Below are positions 8,710 to 17,057 of a DNA stretch of 64,000 nucleotides, piece by piece (position 1 is the stretch's first letter; every line of letters begins with the position of its first letter). The DNA is from Pseudomonas coleopterorum (GTDB taxonomy: Bacteria; Pseudomonadota; Gammaproteobacteria; Pseudomonadales; Pseudomonadaceae). The notes beneath the pieces were generated by a model, which was not told where the DNA came from, did not search any database, and saw only the letters and a list, made by a program, of their open reading frames with translations. Where the stretch lies: contig NZ_FNTZ01000001.1 in NCBI RefSeq assembly GCF_900105555.1, positions 992,001-1,056,000 of the forward strand. The letters run 5' to 3'. A program made the translations under genes and the position numbers.

Positions 8710-9464
8710 CACACGGCCGCCTTGAAGTGGCGGGCATAGCGCGGGCAGAGGTCGTCGCGCTTGAGCAGGATGAACACGTCGGCCACCTGGAAATCCGGGT
8801 CCCAGCACGGCTCGCCGCAGATCTTCGCGCCCAGGCGCATGTAGGCCTTGAGCAGCGGCGGCAGTTCGGCGATGACGTTGCCGGGAATGTCCAGGCTCGG
8901 CAATGGCATCTTCGGCTCGGCACGCAAGTGCTCGTTGCACAGGTAGCGCTCGCGCAGCCGCTGCATGATCGCCTGGGCCTGGATGCCGCCGTCCTGCATC
9001 GGAATGCTGGCGCAACCCATCAGGTAATCGTAGCCGCCTTCGTTGAGCACCTCGGCCAACTCGCCCCAGAGCACCGCGATGGGGCCGCCGTTGCGATAGG
9101 CCGGCGCAACACAGGTGCGGCCGATTTCCAGGATCGAACCTTGCAGATGCCGCAGACCGTGCAGGCTGAATTCCTCTTCGCTGTAGAAGCGGCCCAGCCG
9201 ATTGGCCGCTTGATGGTCGAGCAGGCGGGTGGTCGCCACCAGCCGCCCGGTGGCCAGGTCGCGCACCCCGATGTGCTGACAGTGGGCATCGTAGTCGTCG
9301 ACGTCCAGACCCAGCTCGGCGCTCTTGAGCGTGGCGTTGAGTTCGGTGCTGAACACGGCGAAGCGCAGGGCCTGGGCCTCGTGCAGAGCTTGCGGGCCGG
9401 TGAGGCGTTCGGCCTGCAGACGGCGTTCGGTACGGGTGTCGCCAGAGCGTGCGATCTGAGTCAT
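8709..9464 (-). CDS. olsB: L-ornithine N-alpha-acyltransferase
   Basis: GNAT-like acyltransferase of 251 residues (hemolysin-like domain) that transfers a 3-hydroxyacyl chain from ACP to ornithine, the first step of ornithine lipid synthesis. Features are the [13 protein letters not shown] start of the domain, a [10 protein letters not shown] segment, [17 protein letters not shown] near the middle and the conserved LMGCASI. The chosen ATG ([15 protein letters not shown]) follows AGACTTGC-type sequence with a weak ribosome site, but upstream in-frame starts give no family-like sequence. It is coupled to olsA. Confidence 0.92.
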   Translation of the reverse strand: MTQIARSGDTRTERRLQAERLTGPQALHEAQALRFAVFSTELNATLKSAELGLDVDDYDAHCQHIGVRDLATGRLVATTRLLDHQAANRLGRFYSEEEFSLHGLRHLQGSILEIGRTCVAPAYRNGGPIAVLWGELAEVLNEGGYDYLMGCASIPMQDGGIQAQAIMQRLRERYLCNEHLRAEPKMPLPSLDIPGNVIAELPPLLKAYMRLGAKICGEPCWDPDFQVADVFILLKRDDLCPRYARHFKAAV

Positions 9465-9672
9465 TGCAAGTCTCCAAAAGCCGGCCGGTGAGTGCGGCAG
9501 GTCGATTTTGCTAGGCATGGCCAGCCTAGGAAGACGCGGTGTCACCCCCGTGAAGCTTTGGTGATGCTTGCGTGACAGACCCGGCGGCCGCATGCCACAC
9601 AACTCTTGCAGCGAACGGCTGTCATACCCGCACTGCACACTCGCGCCAACCCCGCTCACGAGCCTTTCCCGC

Positions 9673-10752
9673 ATGTCGCGTCTGTTTATCCTGTCGATCT
9701 TTCTGCTGTGCTCGGTATCGGTGGGTGCGCAAAGCTGGCCGTCTGCGCAGTGGCCCCAGGCATTGGCACCGGCGTCGCCGGCCATTGCCGAGCTGGAGCG
9801 CTATGCGTTCGTGCCGCGCGATGACGTCACGCGCGAAGGCGTGCGCACCGACGCCTTGCTGGTCATCCGCGACGGCGAGATCGTCTACGAGCGCTACGCC
9901 GGGCCAGGCGCCGCCGATCGGGTGCATGCCACCTGGTCGATCAGCAAGAGCCTGCTGGCAACGGTGATGGGCGTGGCCTACGGCGAAGGGCGCTTCGCCC
10001 TGGAGGATGCCGCTGCCGACTATTTCCAGCCGCTCGACTCCCATCGTGACATCCGGGTCGAGGACCTGTTGCACTGGGCCTCGGGGCTGGACTGGGAGGA
10101 GGACTACGAATACGCACCGCTCAATTCATCGGTGGTGGCGATGCTCTACACACGCGGCCGCCAGGACATGGCCAGTTACGCTGCCAGCCACCGACGTGCC
10201 CATGCCCCCGGCGAACGGTTTCGTTACTCCAGCGGCGACAGCAATCTGCTCGCCGCCGCGCTGCGCAACATGGTCGGCCTGCATGAATACCCGGACTACC
10301 CCTGGCAGGCGCTGTTCACCCCGCTGGGCATCGACCGGGCGGTGTGGGAGACCGATGCCAGCGGCACCTTCGTCGCCTCTTCATATGCCTACCTGACCGC
10401 GCGGGATCTGGCGCGCGTGGGCCTGCTCATGCAGCGCGATGGCCAATGGCAGGGCCGGCAGTTGCTGCCCCAGGCCTGGGTCGCCTTCAATCGCACTCCA
10501 TTCGCCCCGAGCCGGGACGTGCCGGGCGAGCCGGCCGCAGGCGCGCATTGGTGGCTCAACAGCAACGCCGCCTGGCCCCACGCCCCGCGCAGCACCATGG
10601 CAGCGCTGGGGCACTGGGGGCAGGCTCTTTACGTGTTGCCCGAGCAACGTCTGGTGGTCGTGCGCTATGCCGACGATCGCGATGCCAGCTTCAGCCATGA
10701 CGCTCTGCTGCAACGGCTGCTGGCCGCCTTTGCCCCGGAGAGTGGCCAATGA
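9673..10752 (+). CDS. Secreted serine hydrolase (beta-lactamase/class C esterase fold)
   Basis: Exported 359-residue protein. A signal peptide ends near VGAQS (residue 20). The penicillin-binding-like SxxK nucleophile motif is S-I-S-K in [14 protein letters not shown], near residue 94, and [10 protein letters not shown] supplies the second motif, with Tyr-Ser-Ser. Family members are esterases, peptidases or carboxypeptidases rather than true beta-lactamases; the substrate is unknown. Its stop overlaps the next gene by four bases (ATGA). Confidence 0.88.
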   Translation: MSRLFILSIFLLCSVSVGAQSWPSAQWPQALAPASPAIAELERYAFVPRDDVTREGVRTDALLVIRDGEIVYERYAGPGAADRVHATWSISKSLLATVMGVAYGEGRFALEDAAADYFQPLDSHRDIRVEDLLHWASGLDWEEDYEYAPLNSSVVAMLYTRGRQDMASYAASHRRAHAPGERFRYSSGDSNLLAAALRNMVGLHEYPDYPWQALFTPLGIDRAVWETDASGTFVASSYAYLTARDLARVGLLMQRDGQWQGRQLLPQAWVAFNRTPFAPSRDVPGEPAAGAHWWLNSNAAWPHAPRSTMAALGHWGQALYVLPEQRLVVVRYADDRDASFSHDALLQRLLAAFAPESGQ

Positions 10753-11078
10753 GCACCGGCAAGCGCGCCTGGGTGGCCCTCAGCTTGCTGCTATCGCTGA
10801 CGGCGGCCACCTGGCTGTGGCACGAGCGCACCCAGTTGCTGGCATTTCCGGACATCCTAAGTGCCTATTCGGCAAAAGAGTACTGTTCATGCCGCTACGT
10901 CATGCAAAACAGCGTCGAGTACTGTCAGAGCTACATCAGACAGTATCTGCCGTTGAGCAGCCTGAGCGAAGACTCGGGCCAGCGGCGGGTCCTGGCCAGT
11001 GGTCTGGGACGCAGCAACACGGCAGCCTGGGTCGGTCCGCGGCAAGGCTGCCGGTTGATTCCGGGGAGTGATGGATGA
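10749..11078 (+). CDS. Small membrane-anchored cysteine-containing protein
   Basis: Protein of 109 residues, translationally coupled (ATGA overlap) to the upstream serine hydrolase. One N-terminal hydrophobic segment (WVALSLLLSLTAATWLW, residues 8-24) is a signal anchor. The exported part has four cysteines in KEYCSCRY, VEYCQSY and QGCRLIP, compatible with two disulfides. Homologues are sometimes labelled amidase, but there is no amidase motif. It probably assists or modulates the neighbouring hydrolase; this is inference from coupling only. Confidence 0.72.
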   Translation: MSTGKRAWVALSLLLSLTAATWLWHERTQLLAFPDILSAYSAKEYCSCRYVMQNSVEYCQSYIRQYLPLSSLSEDSGQRRVLASGLGRSNTAAWVGPRQGCRLIPGSDG

Positions 11079-11200
11079 AACTGCCCACGCCACGTTGCCT
11101 GCGTCGATCACTGGCCTTTTCTTTCACTTGGTTACAGGACTGCCCATGCGTGATTCGAACGGCTTGCAAGCGACCCTACCTGTCATGAAGGGGCGCTGAT

Positions 11201-12358
11201 ATGGGCGGGCCGGTGTTCCCATGGCGCAATTCCAGCGAGTTCGAACTGCTCATCGATGGGCCGCAGTTCTTTCCGCGCATGCTCGAACGCATCGGCCAGG
11301 CCGAGCACACGATCGATCTCGAGCTCTACCTGGTGGAAGCCGGTGCCTGCGCGGCGGCTGTGGTTCAGGCTCTGCAGGCGGCTGCAGTGCGTGGTGTCCA
11401 TGTGCGCTGCCTGTTCGACCATTACGGCTCGCTGGCCTTCACCGCGGAACTGCGCGCACAGCTGACCGACGCCGGCGTCGAGCTGCGCTTCTACAACCCG
11501 ATCAGTTGGCGCCGCGGCGTGCGCAACCTGTACCGCGACCACCGCAAGCTGCTGCTGGTGGACCAGCAATGGGCGATGGTGGGCGGCACCGGCGTGACCG
11601 ACGAATTCTGGCAGCCGGATGAAAGTGTCAGCGAATGGCACGAAGTGATGGTCGCCATCACCGGCACCCTGGTCGCCGACTGGCAGATGCTCTTCGACCG
11701 CCAATGGCGCGCCAACCTCAGGCGCACCGCCTGGCGCCCGCCGACCCATTTCGGCCTCGCGCGCGTGCCGCCCATGCCCGAAGGCGGCCAAGGGCTGGGT
11801 CGGGTAGCCTACGCGGACGCTCGTCAACATCGCGACATCCTCCAATCGCTGGTGCGCGCGCTCAACAGCGGACAGCGGCGCATCTGGCTGGCGACGCCGT
11901 ATTTTCTGCCGACCTGGAAGGTGCGCCGTTCTCTGCGCCGGGCGGCCAGTCGCGGCCTGGATGTGCGGCTGTTACTCACCGGCCCGCGCACCGACCACCC
12001 CTCGGTGCGCTACGCCGGGCACAACTATTACCCCAAGCTGCTCAGGGCCGGGGTCAAGATCTACGAATACCAACCCTGTTTCCTGCACCTGAAAATGGTC
12101 TTGATCGATGACTGGGTCAGTGTCGGTTCTTGCAACTTCGACCACTGGAACCTGCGCTTCAACCTGGAGGCCAACCTCGAAGCGCTCGATCCCGGCCTGA
12201 CCGAGGCGGTCGAGCGCAGCTTCACCACCGACTTTGCGGCCAGCCACGAAGTCAGTCTCAGCGATTGGCGCCGTCGGCCGTTCTGGGGGCGGGTCCAGCA
12301 GCGCATCTTCGGCTGGATGGATCGCCTGAGCGTGGCCGTGTTCCGTCGCCGCGGCTGA
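11201..12358 (+). CDS. clsB: Phospholipase D-family cardiolipin synthase (ClsB type)
   Basis: Two-domain HKD enzyme of 385 residues that makes cardiolipin from phosphatidylglycerol (and possibly other donors). The first catalytic motif is HRKLLLVDQ in YRDHRKLLLVDQQWAMVGG near residue 110; the second is HLKMVLID with GSCN after it near residue 290. There are no N-terminal TM helices, which fits ClsB rather than ClsA, although it is slightly shorter than E. coli ClsB. AAGGGG precedes the ATG. It lies on the same strand as the hydrolase pair with a 122-bp gap. Confidence 0.87.
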   Translation: MGGPVFPWRNSSEFELLIDGPQFFPRMLERIGQAEHTIDLELYLVEAGACAAAVVQALQAAAVRGVHVRCLFDHYGSLAFTAELRAQLTDAGVELRFYNPISWRRGVRNLYRDHRKLLLVDQQWAMVGGTGVTDEFWQPDESVSEWHEVMVAITGTLVADWQMLFDRQWRANLRRTAWRPPTHFGLARVPPMPEGGQGLGRVAYADARQHRDILQSLVRALNSGQRRIWLATPYFLPTWKVRRSLRRAASRGLDVRLLLTGPRTDHPSVRYAGHNYYPKLLRAGVKIYEYQPCFLHLKMVLIDDWVSVGSCNFDHWNLRFNLEANLEALDPGLTEAVERSFTTDFAASHEVSLSDWRRRPFWGRVQQRIFGWMDRLSVAVFRRRG

Positions 12359-12431
12359 AGCTGCTCGGCAGGCGTGGCCGGATGCCGGGCAGGGCTCTAC
12401 ACTGTCGCGCTACTGCGCACAGGACACCTCA

Positions 12432-13871
12432 GTGACTTCCAGCATCTTCTGGTACGACTACGAAACCACCGGCATCAATCCGCGCTGCGACCGGCCCTTG
12501 CAGGTCGCCGGGATCCGCACCGATGCTGACCTCAACGAGATCGCCGCGCCAGTCAATCTGTACTGCCAGCCCAGCGACGACATTCTTCCGCACCCTGCGG
12601 CCTGCATGATCACCGGCATCACCCCCGAGCGCCTGGCCGACCGCGGCCTGAGCGAGGCCGACTTCATGACCCGGGTCCACGCACAACTGGCGATGCCCGG
12701 TACCTGCGGAGCCGGCTACAACACCCTGCGCTTCGATGACGAGATGACCCGTTACAGCCTGTACCGCAATTTCTTCGACCCCTATGGGCGGGAATGGCAG
12801 GGTGGCAACAGCCGGTGGGACCTGATCGACGTGGTGCGTGCGGCCTATGCCCTGCGTCCGGACGGCATCGAATGGCCAGAGGTGGACGGGCGCGCCAGCA
12901 TGCGCCTGGAGCTGCTCACGGCGGCCAACGGCATCGACCATGGGCAGGCCCATGACGCGCTGTCCGACGTCCGCGCCACCATCGCCCTTGCACGTTTGAT
13001 CCGCCAGCGCCAACCCAAACTGTACGACTGGCTGTTTCAAATGCGCAGCAAACAACGGGTGCAGCAAAGCATTCAGCTGTTGCAGCCGCTGGTACATGTT
13101 TCCGGTCAATTCGGTGCTGCGCGACGCTATGCTGCAGTGGTTCTGCCACTGGCTTGGCATCCGACCAATCGCAATGCGTTGATCGTCTATGATCTGGCTC
13201 ACGATCCCCAACCCTTGATCGAACAAAGTATCGAAGTATTGCAAGAGCGGTTGTACAAGCGGCGTCAGGATCTGGCCGAAGGCGAAGCGCCCGTGCCTTT
13301 GAAACTTCTGCACATCAATCGTTGCCCGGTCATCGCGCCCCTCAACGTATTGCGCGATGAAGATTGGCAGCGCCTCAATCTGGATAAACCGCTCTATCAG
13401 GCTCGGGCGATGCGCTTATGCAATGACCAGCCGCAATGGCATTACAAATTGTCACCGCTCTATCAAACGACGACGTTTCCCGAGAGTGCCGATCCAGAGC
13501 AGCAGTTGTATGACAGCTTCATTGGCGACCGCGACCGATTATTGTGTGAACGCATTCGTACATTGGATCCACAACAGTTGGCGAGCGCGGACTGGGTGTT
13601 CGATGACCCGCGACTGCCCGAATTATTGTTTCGCTATAGAGCGCGCAACTTTCCGGACACCCTGAATCCTCTTGAAACACAGCGCTGGTTGCAATTCTGC
13701 CAACAGCGCTTGAGCGATCCTGTGTTTGGCGCACCCAATACCTTGCAGGGTTTCAATGCCGCGCTGGGCGAATGCATGGCCAAGGCTGATCCGGCGCAGA
13801 CGCAAGTGCTGCGGCATTGGCAGGCCTACGCTCAGGCATTGGCGGTACGCGTGGGCATGGTGCCTCATTGA
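12432..13871 (+). CDS. sbcB: Exodeoxyribonuclease I
   Basis: 3'-5' single-strand DNA exonuclease for recombination and mismatch repair, 479 residues as expected. The DnaQ-type DEDDh motifs are present: FWYDYETTG (Exo I, residues 6-14), GAGYNTLRFDDEMTRY (Exo II) and HDALSDVRATIALA (Exo III). Translation starts at a GTG behind AGGA. A terminator follows and separates it from convergent mvaT. Confidence 0.96.
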   Translation: MTSSIFWYDYETTGINPRCDRPLQVAGIRTDADLNEIAAPVNLYCQPSDDILPHPAACMITGITPERLADRGLSEADFMTRVHAQLAMPGTCGAGYNTLRFDDEMTRYSLYRNFFDPYGREWQGGNSRWDLIDVVRAAYALRPDGIEWPEVDGRASMRLELLTAANGIDHGQAHDALSDVRATIALARLIRQRQPKLYDWLFQMRSKQRVQQSIQLLQPLVHVSGQFGAARRYAAVVLPLAWHPTNRNALIVYDLAHDPQPLIEQSIEVLQERLYKRRQDLAEGEAPVPLKLLHINRCPVIAPLNVLRDEDWQRLNLDKPLYQARAMRLCNDQPQWHYKLSPLYQTTTFPESADPEQQLYDSFIGDRDRLLCERIRTLDPQQLASADWVFDDPRLPELLFRYRARNFPDTLNPLETQRWLQFCQQRLSDPVFGAPNTLQGFNAALGECMAKADPAQTQVLRHWQAYAQALAVRVGMVPH

Positions 13872-13886
13872 GCTGAACAGAGGCCA

Positions 13887-13920
13887 TAAAAAAACGCCAG
13901 TCCTGGGACTGGCGTTCTTT
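13887..13920. terminator. Bidirectional terminator sbcB/mvaT
   Basis: Ten-bp inverted repeat AACGCCAGTC/GACTGGCGTT with a CTGG tetraloop, an A-run before and a TTCTTT stretch after. It lies between the convergent sbcB and mvaT stop codons, so it can serve both strands. Confidence 0.92.
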
Positions 13921-13954
13921 GATTGGCACGGTGCGACTTAACAAGATGTAACGA

Positions 13955-14335
13955 TTAGCCCAGGAAAGTGGCCCAGGTCTCGACCACATCGCCACCCCAT
14001 TTGGCTTTCCATTCTTTCAGGGTCTTGTGGTTGCCACCTTTGGTTTCGATGACTTCACCGTTGTGCGGGTTCTTGTATTGCTTGACCTTGCGCGCGCGCT
14101 TGGTGCCGGTAACTTTTCCGGTGGCAGGGCGCGGTGCCTTGTTCAACTTGGCTTCCGGGTCCAGCAGGGCGATGATGTCGCGCAGCGACTTCTGGTATTC
14201 GCCCATGAGGGTGCGCAATTTGCCTTCGAATTCCAGTTCGGTTTGCAATTTGTCGTCTTGCGACAGGTTTTTCAAGCGGGCTTGAAGCTCTTTGATGGCT
14301 TCTTCTGTAGCGCGATATTCGTTGATCAGGGACAT
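13955..14335 (-). CDS. mvaT: H-NS-family xenogeneic silencer MvaT (TurA type)
   Basis: Nucleoid protein of 126 residues that silences AT-rich, often foreign, DNA. It has an N-terminal dimer/oligomer coiled coil (MSLINEYRATEEAIKELQAR on) and a C-terminal DNA-binding domain with VKQYKNPHNGEVIETKGGNH and LKEWKAKWG, nearly identical to P. aeruginosa MvaT. In P. putida KT2440 the equivalent is TurA, also beside purU. The in-frame codons seven residues upstream are not needed. A good sigma-70 promoter lies upstream. Confidence 0.96.
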   Translation of the reverse strand: MSLINEYRATEEAIKELQARLKNLSQDDKLQTELEFEGKLRTLMGEYQKSLRDIIALLDPEAKLNKAPRPATGKVTGTKRARKVKQYKNPHNGEVIETKGGNHKTLKEWKAKWGGDVVETWATFLG

Positions 14336-14379
14336 GGTGGTACCTCGGGAATGCAAGTGTCAGTGAAAACAGTGGTGTG

Positions 14380-14408
14380 ATAATAAGCATCCTTCCGAAC
14401 CAAGTAAA
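14380..14408 (-). promoter_or_regulatory. Sigma-70 promoter of mvaT
   Basis: On the minus strand, TTTACT (-35, 14403-14408), an exact 17-bp spacer and TATTAT (-10, 14380-14385) lie about 45 bp upstream of the mvaT ATG. Confidence 0.7.
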
Positions 14409-14492
14409 CAATTAACGTGAACAGCGTTTTTAGCCGGGCCGGTTATCCACGATTCAGGTGAAGGGTTTTTCATGTTTACATCCGCACATCTA

Positions 14493-14498
14493 TATAAT
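14493..14498 (+). promoter_or_regulatory. Probable -10 box for purU
   Basis: A perfect TATAAT in an AT-rich tract, about 150 bp before purU. No good -35 is seen at 16-18 bp spacing. If used, purU would have a leader of roughly 145 nt in which I see no recognisable riboswitch. The rest of the 314-bp mvaT-purU gap holds no gene. Confidence 0.45.
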
Positions 14499-14649
14499 AC
14501 CTGCCCCTGTATCGACACTGTGCTCGTCGGCGCCGATCGGTGCAGCAGGGCGGCTCTGCACCTGACAGCCAAGGCTGCAATCAATACTGCAGACTTGCCC
14601 GTCAACCGCTAGAATGGCGCCCTTTGCGAAGTTTCTGGAGTTTGAATAC

Positions 14650-15501
14650 ATGCGCACTTTTCGGCTGGTGACCGCTTGCCCGGACCGCGTTGGCATCGTT
14701 GCCAAAGTCAGCCATTTCCTGGCGTCCCACAATGGCTGGATCACCGAATCGAACCACCACTCCGATGACCAGAACGGTTGGTTCTTCATGCGCCACGAAA
14801 TTCGTGCCGACACCCTGCCGTTCGATATCGAGGCGTTCCGCGCCGCGTTCGCGCCCATCGCCGAAGAATTCGCCATGGAATGGCGGGTCACCGACACCGC
14901 GCAGAAAAAGCGCGTGGTGCTCATGGCCAGCCGCGAATCCCACTGCCTGGCCGACCTGCTGCACCGCTGGCACAGCAACGAGCTGGACTGCGACATTGCC
15001 TGCGTGGTGTCCAATCACGATGATCTGCGCAGCATGGTCGAATGGCATGGCATTCCCTACTACCACGTGCCGGTCGACCCTGCGGACAAGCTGCCGGCGT
15101 TTGCCGAGGTCTCGCGCCTGGTCGATCAGCACCAGGCCGACGTCGTGGTGCTGGCGCGCTACATGCAGATCCTGCCGCCGCAGCTGTGCCAGGCCTATGC
15201 CGGCAAGATCATCAACATCCATCACAGCTTCCTGCCGTCCTTCGTCGGTGCCAAGCCGTACCATCAGGCCTCGCTGCGTGGCGTGAAACTGATCGGTGCT
15301 ACCTGCCACTACGTGACCGAAGAGCTGGACGCCGGTCCGATCATCGAGCAGGACGTGGTCCGTGTCAGCCACAGCGACAGCATCGACGACATGGTGCGTT
15401 TCGGCCGCGACGTGGAGAAGATGGTTCTGGCCCGTGGCCTGCGCTATCACCTGGAAGATCGGGTGATGGTGCACGGCAACAAGACCGTCGTGTTCAGCTG
15501 A
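14650..15501 (+). CDS. purU: Formyltetrahydrofolate deformylase
   Basis: Hydrolyses 10-formyl-THF to THF and formate, balancing the one-carbon pool and supplying formate. The 283-residue protein has an N-terminal ACT domain (FRLVTACPDRVGIVAKVSHF) and a C-terminal formyltransferase-fold domain with INIHHSFLPSF (catalytic Asn and His) and the late Asp in EELDAGPII. The ATG giving MRTFRLVTACPD follows CTGGAG. Position next to mvaT is conserved in Pseudomonas. Confidence 0.96.
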   Translation: MRTFRLVTACPDRVGIVAKVSHFLASHNGWITESNHHSDDQNGWFFMRHEIRADTLPFDIEAFRAAFAPIAEEFAMEWRVTDTAQKKRVVLMASRESHCLADLLHRWHSNELDCDIACVVSNHDDLRSMVEWHGIPYYHVPVDPADKLPAFAEVSRLVDQHQADVVVLARYMQILPPQLCQAYAGKIINIHHSFLPSFVGAKPYHQASLRGVKLIGATCHYVTEELDAGPIIEQDVVRVSHSDSIDDMVRFGRDVEKMVLARGLRYHLEDRVMVHGNKTVVFS

Positions 15502-15503
15502 AC

Positions 15504-15731
15504 ATGAACGAGCCCGGCGACAAGGCCAGTGCAAAGCCGTTGCCGGTGCTTGGGGCGGGTTGCGCGAGCCGTTATGATCCCGAAGCGCTGAACGAAGAAC
15601 ACGGCACCGAGTTTCCCGGTGCCGAGGCGTTGTGGGCGCAACAGGTGTCGGAACAGCAGCAGGGTACGCCTGCCCGCGACGCCGACACGCCTGCCGAGCT
15701 CAACCCTGACGAGCCCGCAGCAACTTGTTGA
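15504..15731 (+). CDS. Small hypothetical protein downstream of purU
   Basis: Predicted 75-residue protein beginning two bases after the purU stop, with strong GC bias at third codon positions. It is hydrophilic and Glu/Ala/Pro-rich, has two cysteines (GAGCASRYD and the C-terminal TC) and shows no recognised domain. Its end overlaps by 32 bp the end of the convergent membrane-protein gene. Position and codon bias favour a real gene, but there is no family evidence. Confidence 0.5.
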   Translation: MNEPGDKASAKPLPVLGAGCASRYDPEALNEEHGTEFPGAEALWAQQVSEQQQGTPARDADTPAELNPDEPAATC

Positions 15732-16695
15732 GCAGGGGCTTGCCCAGCAGGGCGACGAACACCGGGCCGCCGGCGATCAGGTAGAAATAGTAGGTCACCA
15801 GTCGCCAGATCAGGATGGCGGCAGCGGCGGTCGACTTGCCCACCATGGGCGCCAGCAAGGCGGCCGAGGCCAGCTCGGCCGCGCCCGCGCCACCGGGCAA
15901 CAGGCTGAACTGGCCGGCACTCAGGGCCAGCATCTGGATCAGGAAACTCCACGCCCAGTCCACCTCGCTACCCAATCCCTGCAAGGTGAAATACAGCACG
16001 CTGTAGCGCAACGTCCAATGCACGCAGGTCAAGGCGAACACTTGGGCGAGCACGCGGCGGGGCAGGCGGAAATTGTCGGCGAAGGCGTCCAGAAAGTGCA
16101 GCAGCTTGCGTGCCCAGCGCCGGCGCGTGGCCGGCTTGATCCGCAGCAGTCGCAGGAATCGACCGTTGAGCTTGATCGCCGGGCGGTGATAGCGCGCCAG
16201 CATTGCGCAGGCGACCAAGGCCCCGGCCATCAGGATACCGCTGGCCAGCAGCATGCTTTCCAGGGCCTGGCTGAGGTTGTGAAACAGCGCGTAGACCAGA
16301 ATGCACAGCAGGGCGAAAAAGAAGAACATCAGGTCGTTGAGCTGGTCCATGGCGAACACGGCGCTGGTCTTGGCCGCGCCGATGCCGTGCCGGCCGAGCA
16401 GTGCCAGCAGTGTCAGCGGTGCGCCGCTGCCGCCAGGGGTGGCGCAATAGGCGAACTCTGCGGCCATCACCACGGCCACGGTCTTCAGCCGACCGATGCG
16501 CGTCGCCTGCTCGGCCAGCAGCAGGCGCAGGCGCGTGGCATTCACCACCCAGCCGACACAGATCATGCCGAACATGCCCAGCAGCAGAAGCAACGAGAAC
16601 CCGCGCAGACGCTGAAGCATTTCGGTGCCGCCCATGATCACTGGAATCAGTACGGCGACGACGATGATCAGGACCAGCCACAGCATTCGGTTCAT
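15700..16695 (-). CDS. Lysylphosphatidylglycerol-synthase TM-region (flippase-like) membrane protein
   Basis: Integral membrane protein of 331 residues with about eight TM helices of the UPF0104/MprF flippase-domain family. Conserved motifs include AEFAYCATPGGSGAP (near residue 80), FAMDQLNDLMFF and LPGGAGAAELA (near residue 275), which mark this family. It has no synthase domain, so it is a lone translocase-like domain. A lipid-translocation role is inferred; the substrate is unknown. Confidence 0.85.
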   Translation of the reverse strand: MNRMLWLVLIIVVAVLIPVIMGGTEMLQRLRGFSLLLLLGMFGMICVGWVVNATRLRLLLAEQATRIGRLKTVAVVMAAEFAYCATPGGSGAPLTLLALLGRHGIGAAKTSAVFAMDQLNDLMFFFFALLCILVYALFHNLSQALESMLLASGILMAGALVACAMLARYHRPAIKLNGRFLRLLRIKPATRRRWARKLLHFLDAFADNFRLPRRVLAQVFALTCVHWTLRYSVLYFTLQGLGSEVDWAWSFLIQMLALSAGQFSLLPGGAGAAELASAALLAPMVGKSTAAAAILIWRLVTYYFYLIAGGPVFVALLGKPLLNKLLRARQG

Positions 16696-16859
16696 GGCTG
16701 GTGGTTCGCCGCGAGGTTGCAGGGAAGCGAAAGGGGAGTGCGCTGCATGGGAAAGTCCGTATGGGCCGGCGCCAGGCCGTCGTGGCCGAGATGATAGCCG
16801 CGTAGGGGGGATTCGTCAGCGGCTTGGCGTTGTGGGGCTTGGCTGGTGCACGAATTCTC

Positions 16860-16952
16860 GGGCCTCTTCGCGGGCAGAGGGCTCGCCGCCCGCCCCGCTC
16901 CCACAGGCGTATCTGTGCATGTGGGAGCGGGTCTCTGCCCGCGAAGAGGCCC
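16860..16952. repeat. REP inverted pair
   Basis: Facing arms with extended outer flanks GGGCCTCTTCGCGGGCAG and CTGCCCGCGAAGAGGCCC. The left arm has the same GC-rich expansion as at 7829 and 26381. Confidence 0.85.
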
Positions 16953-17057
16953 TCACTGACTCCCACAGAAATGCTTCCAGCGCACGTTTTTCCTGCACGC
17001 CGACTTTTTTGGCATTACGCTGGGTCATGCTTCATTGAATAAAAACAGAGGTGCAAG

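Noticed and set aside
8710..9477. A fused 512-codon frame ahead of olsA
   Set aside because: The extension overlaps olsB in another frame and lacks family similarity; TGATG coupling marks the true olsA start.
14499..14649. A possible riboswitch in the purU leader
   Set aside because: I could not match the leader to any glycine, THF or SAM riboswitch core and found no clear stem pattern.
15619..16794. A 391-codon frame antisense to the LPG-flippase-like gene
   Set aside because: It overlaps almost the whole membrane-protein gene and has no recognisable domain.
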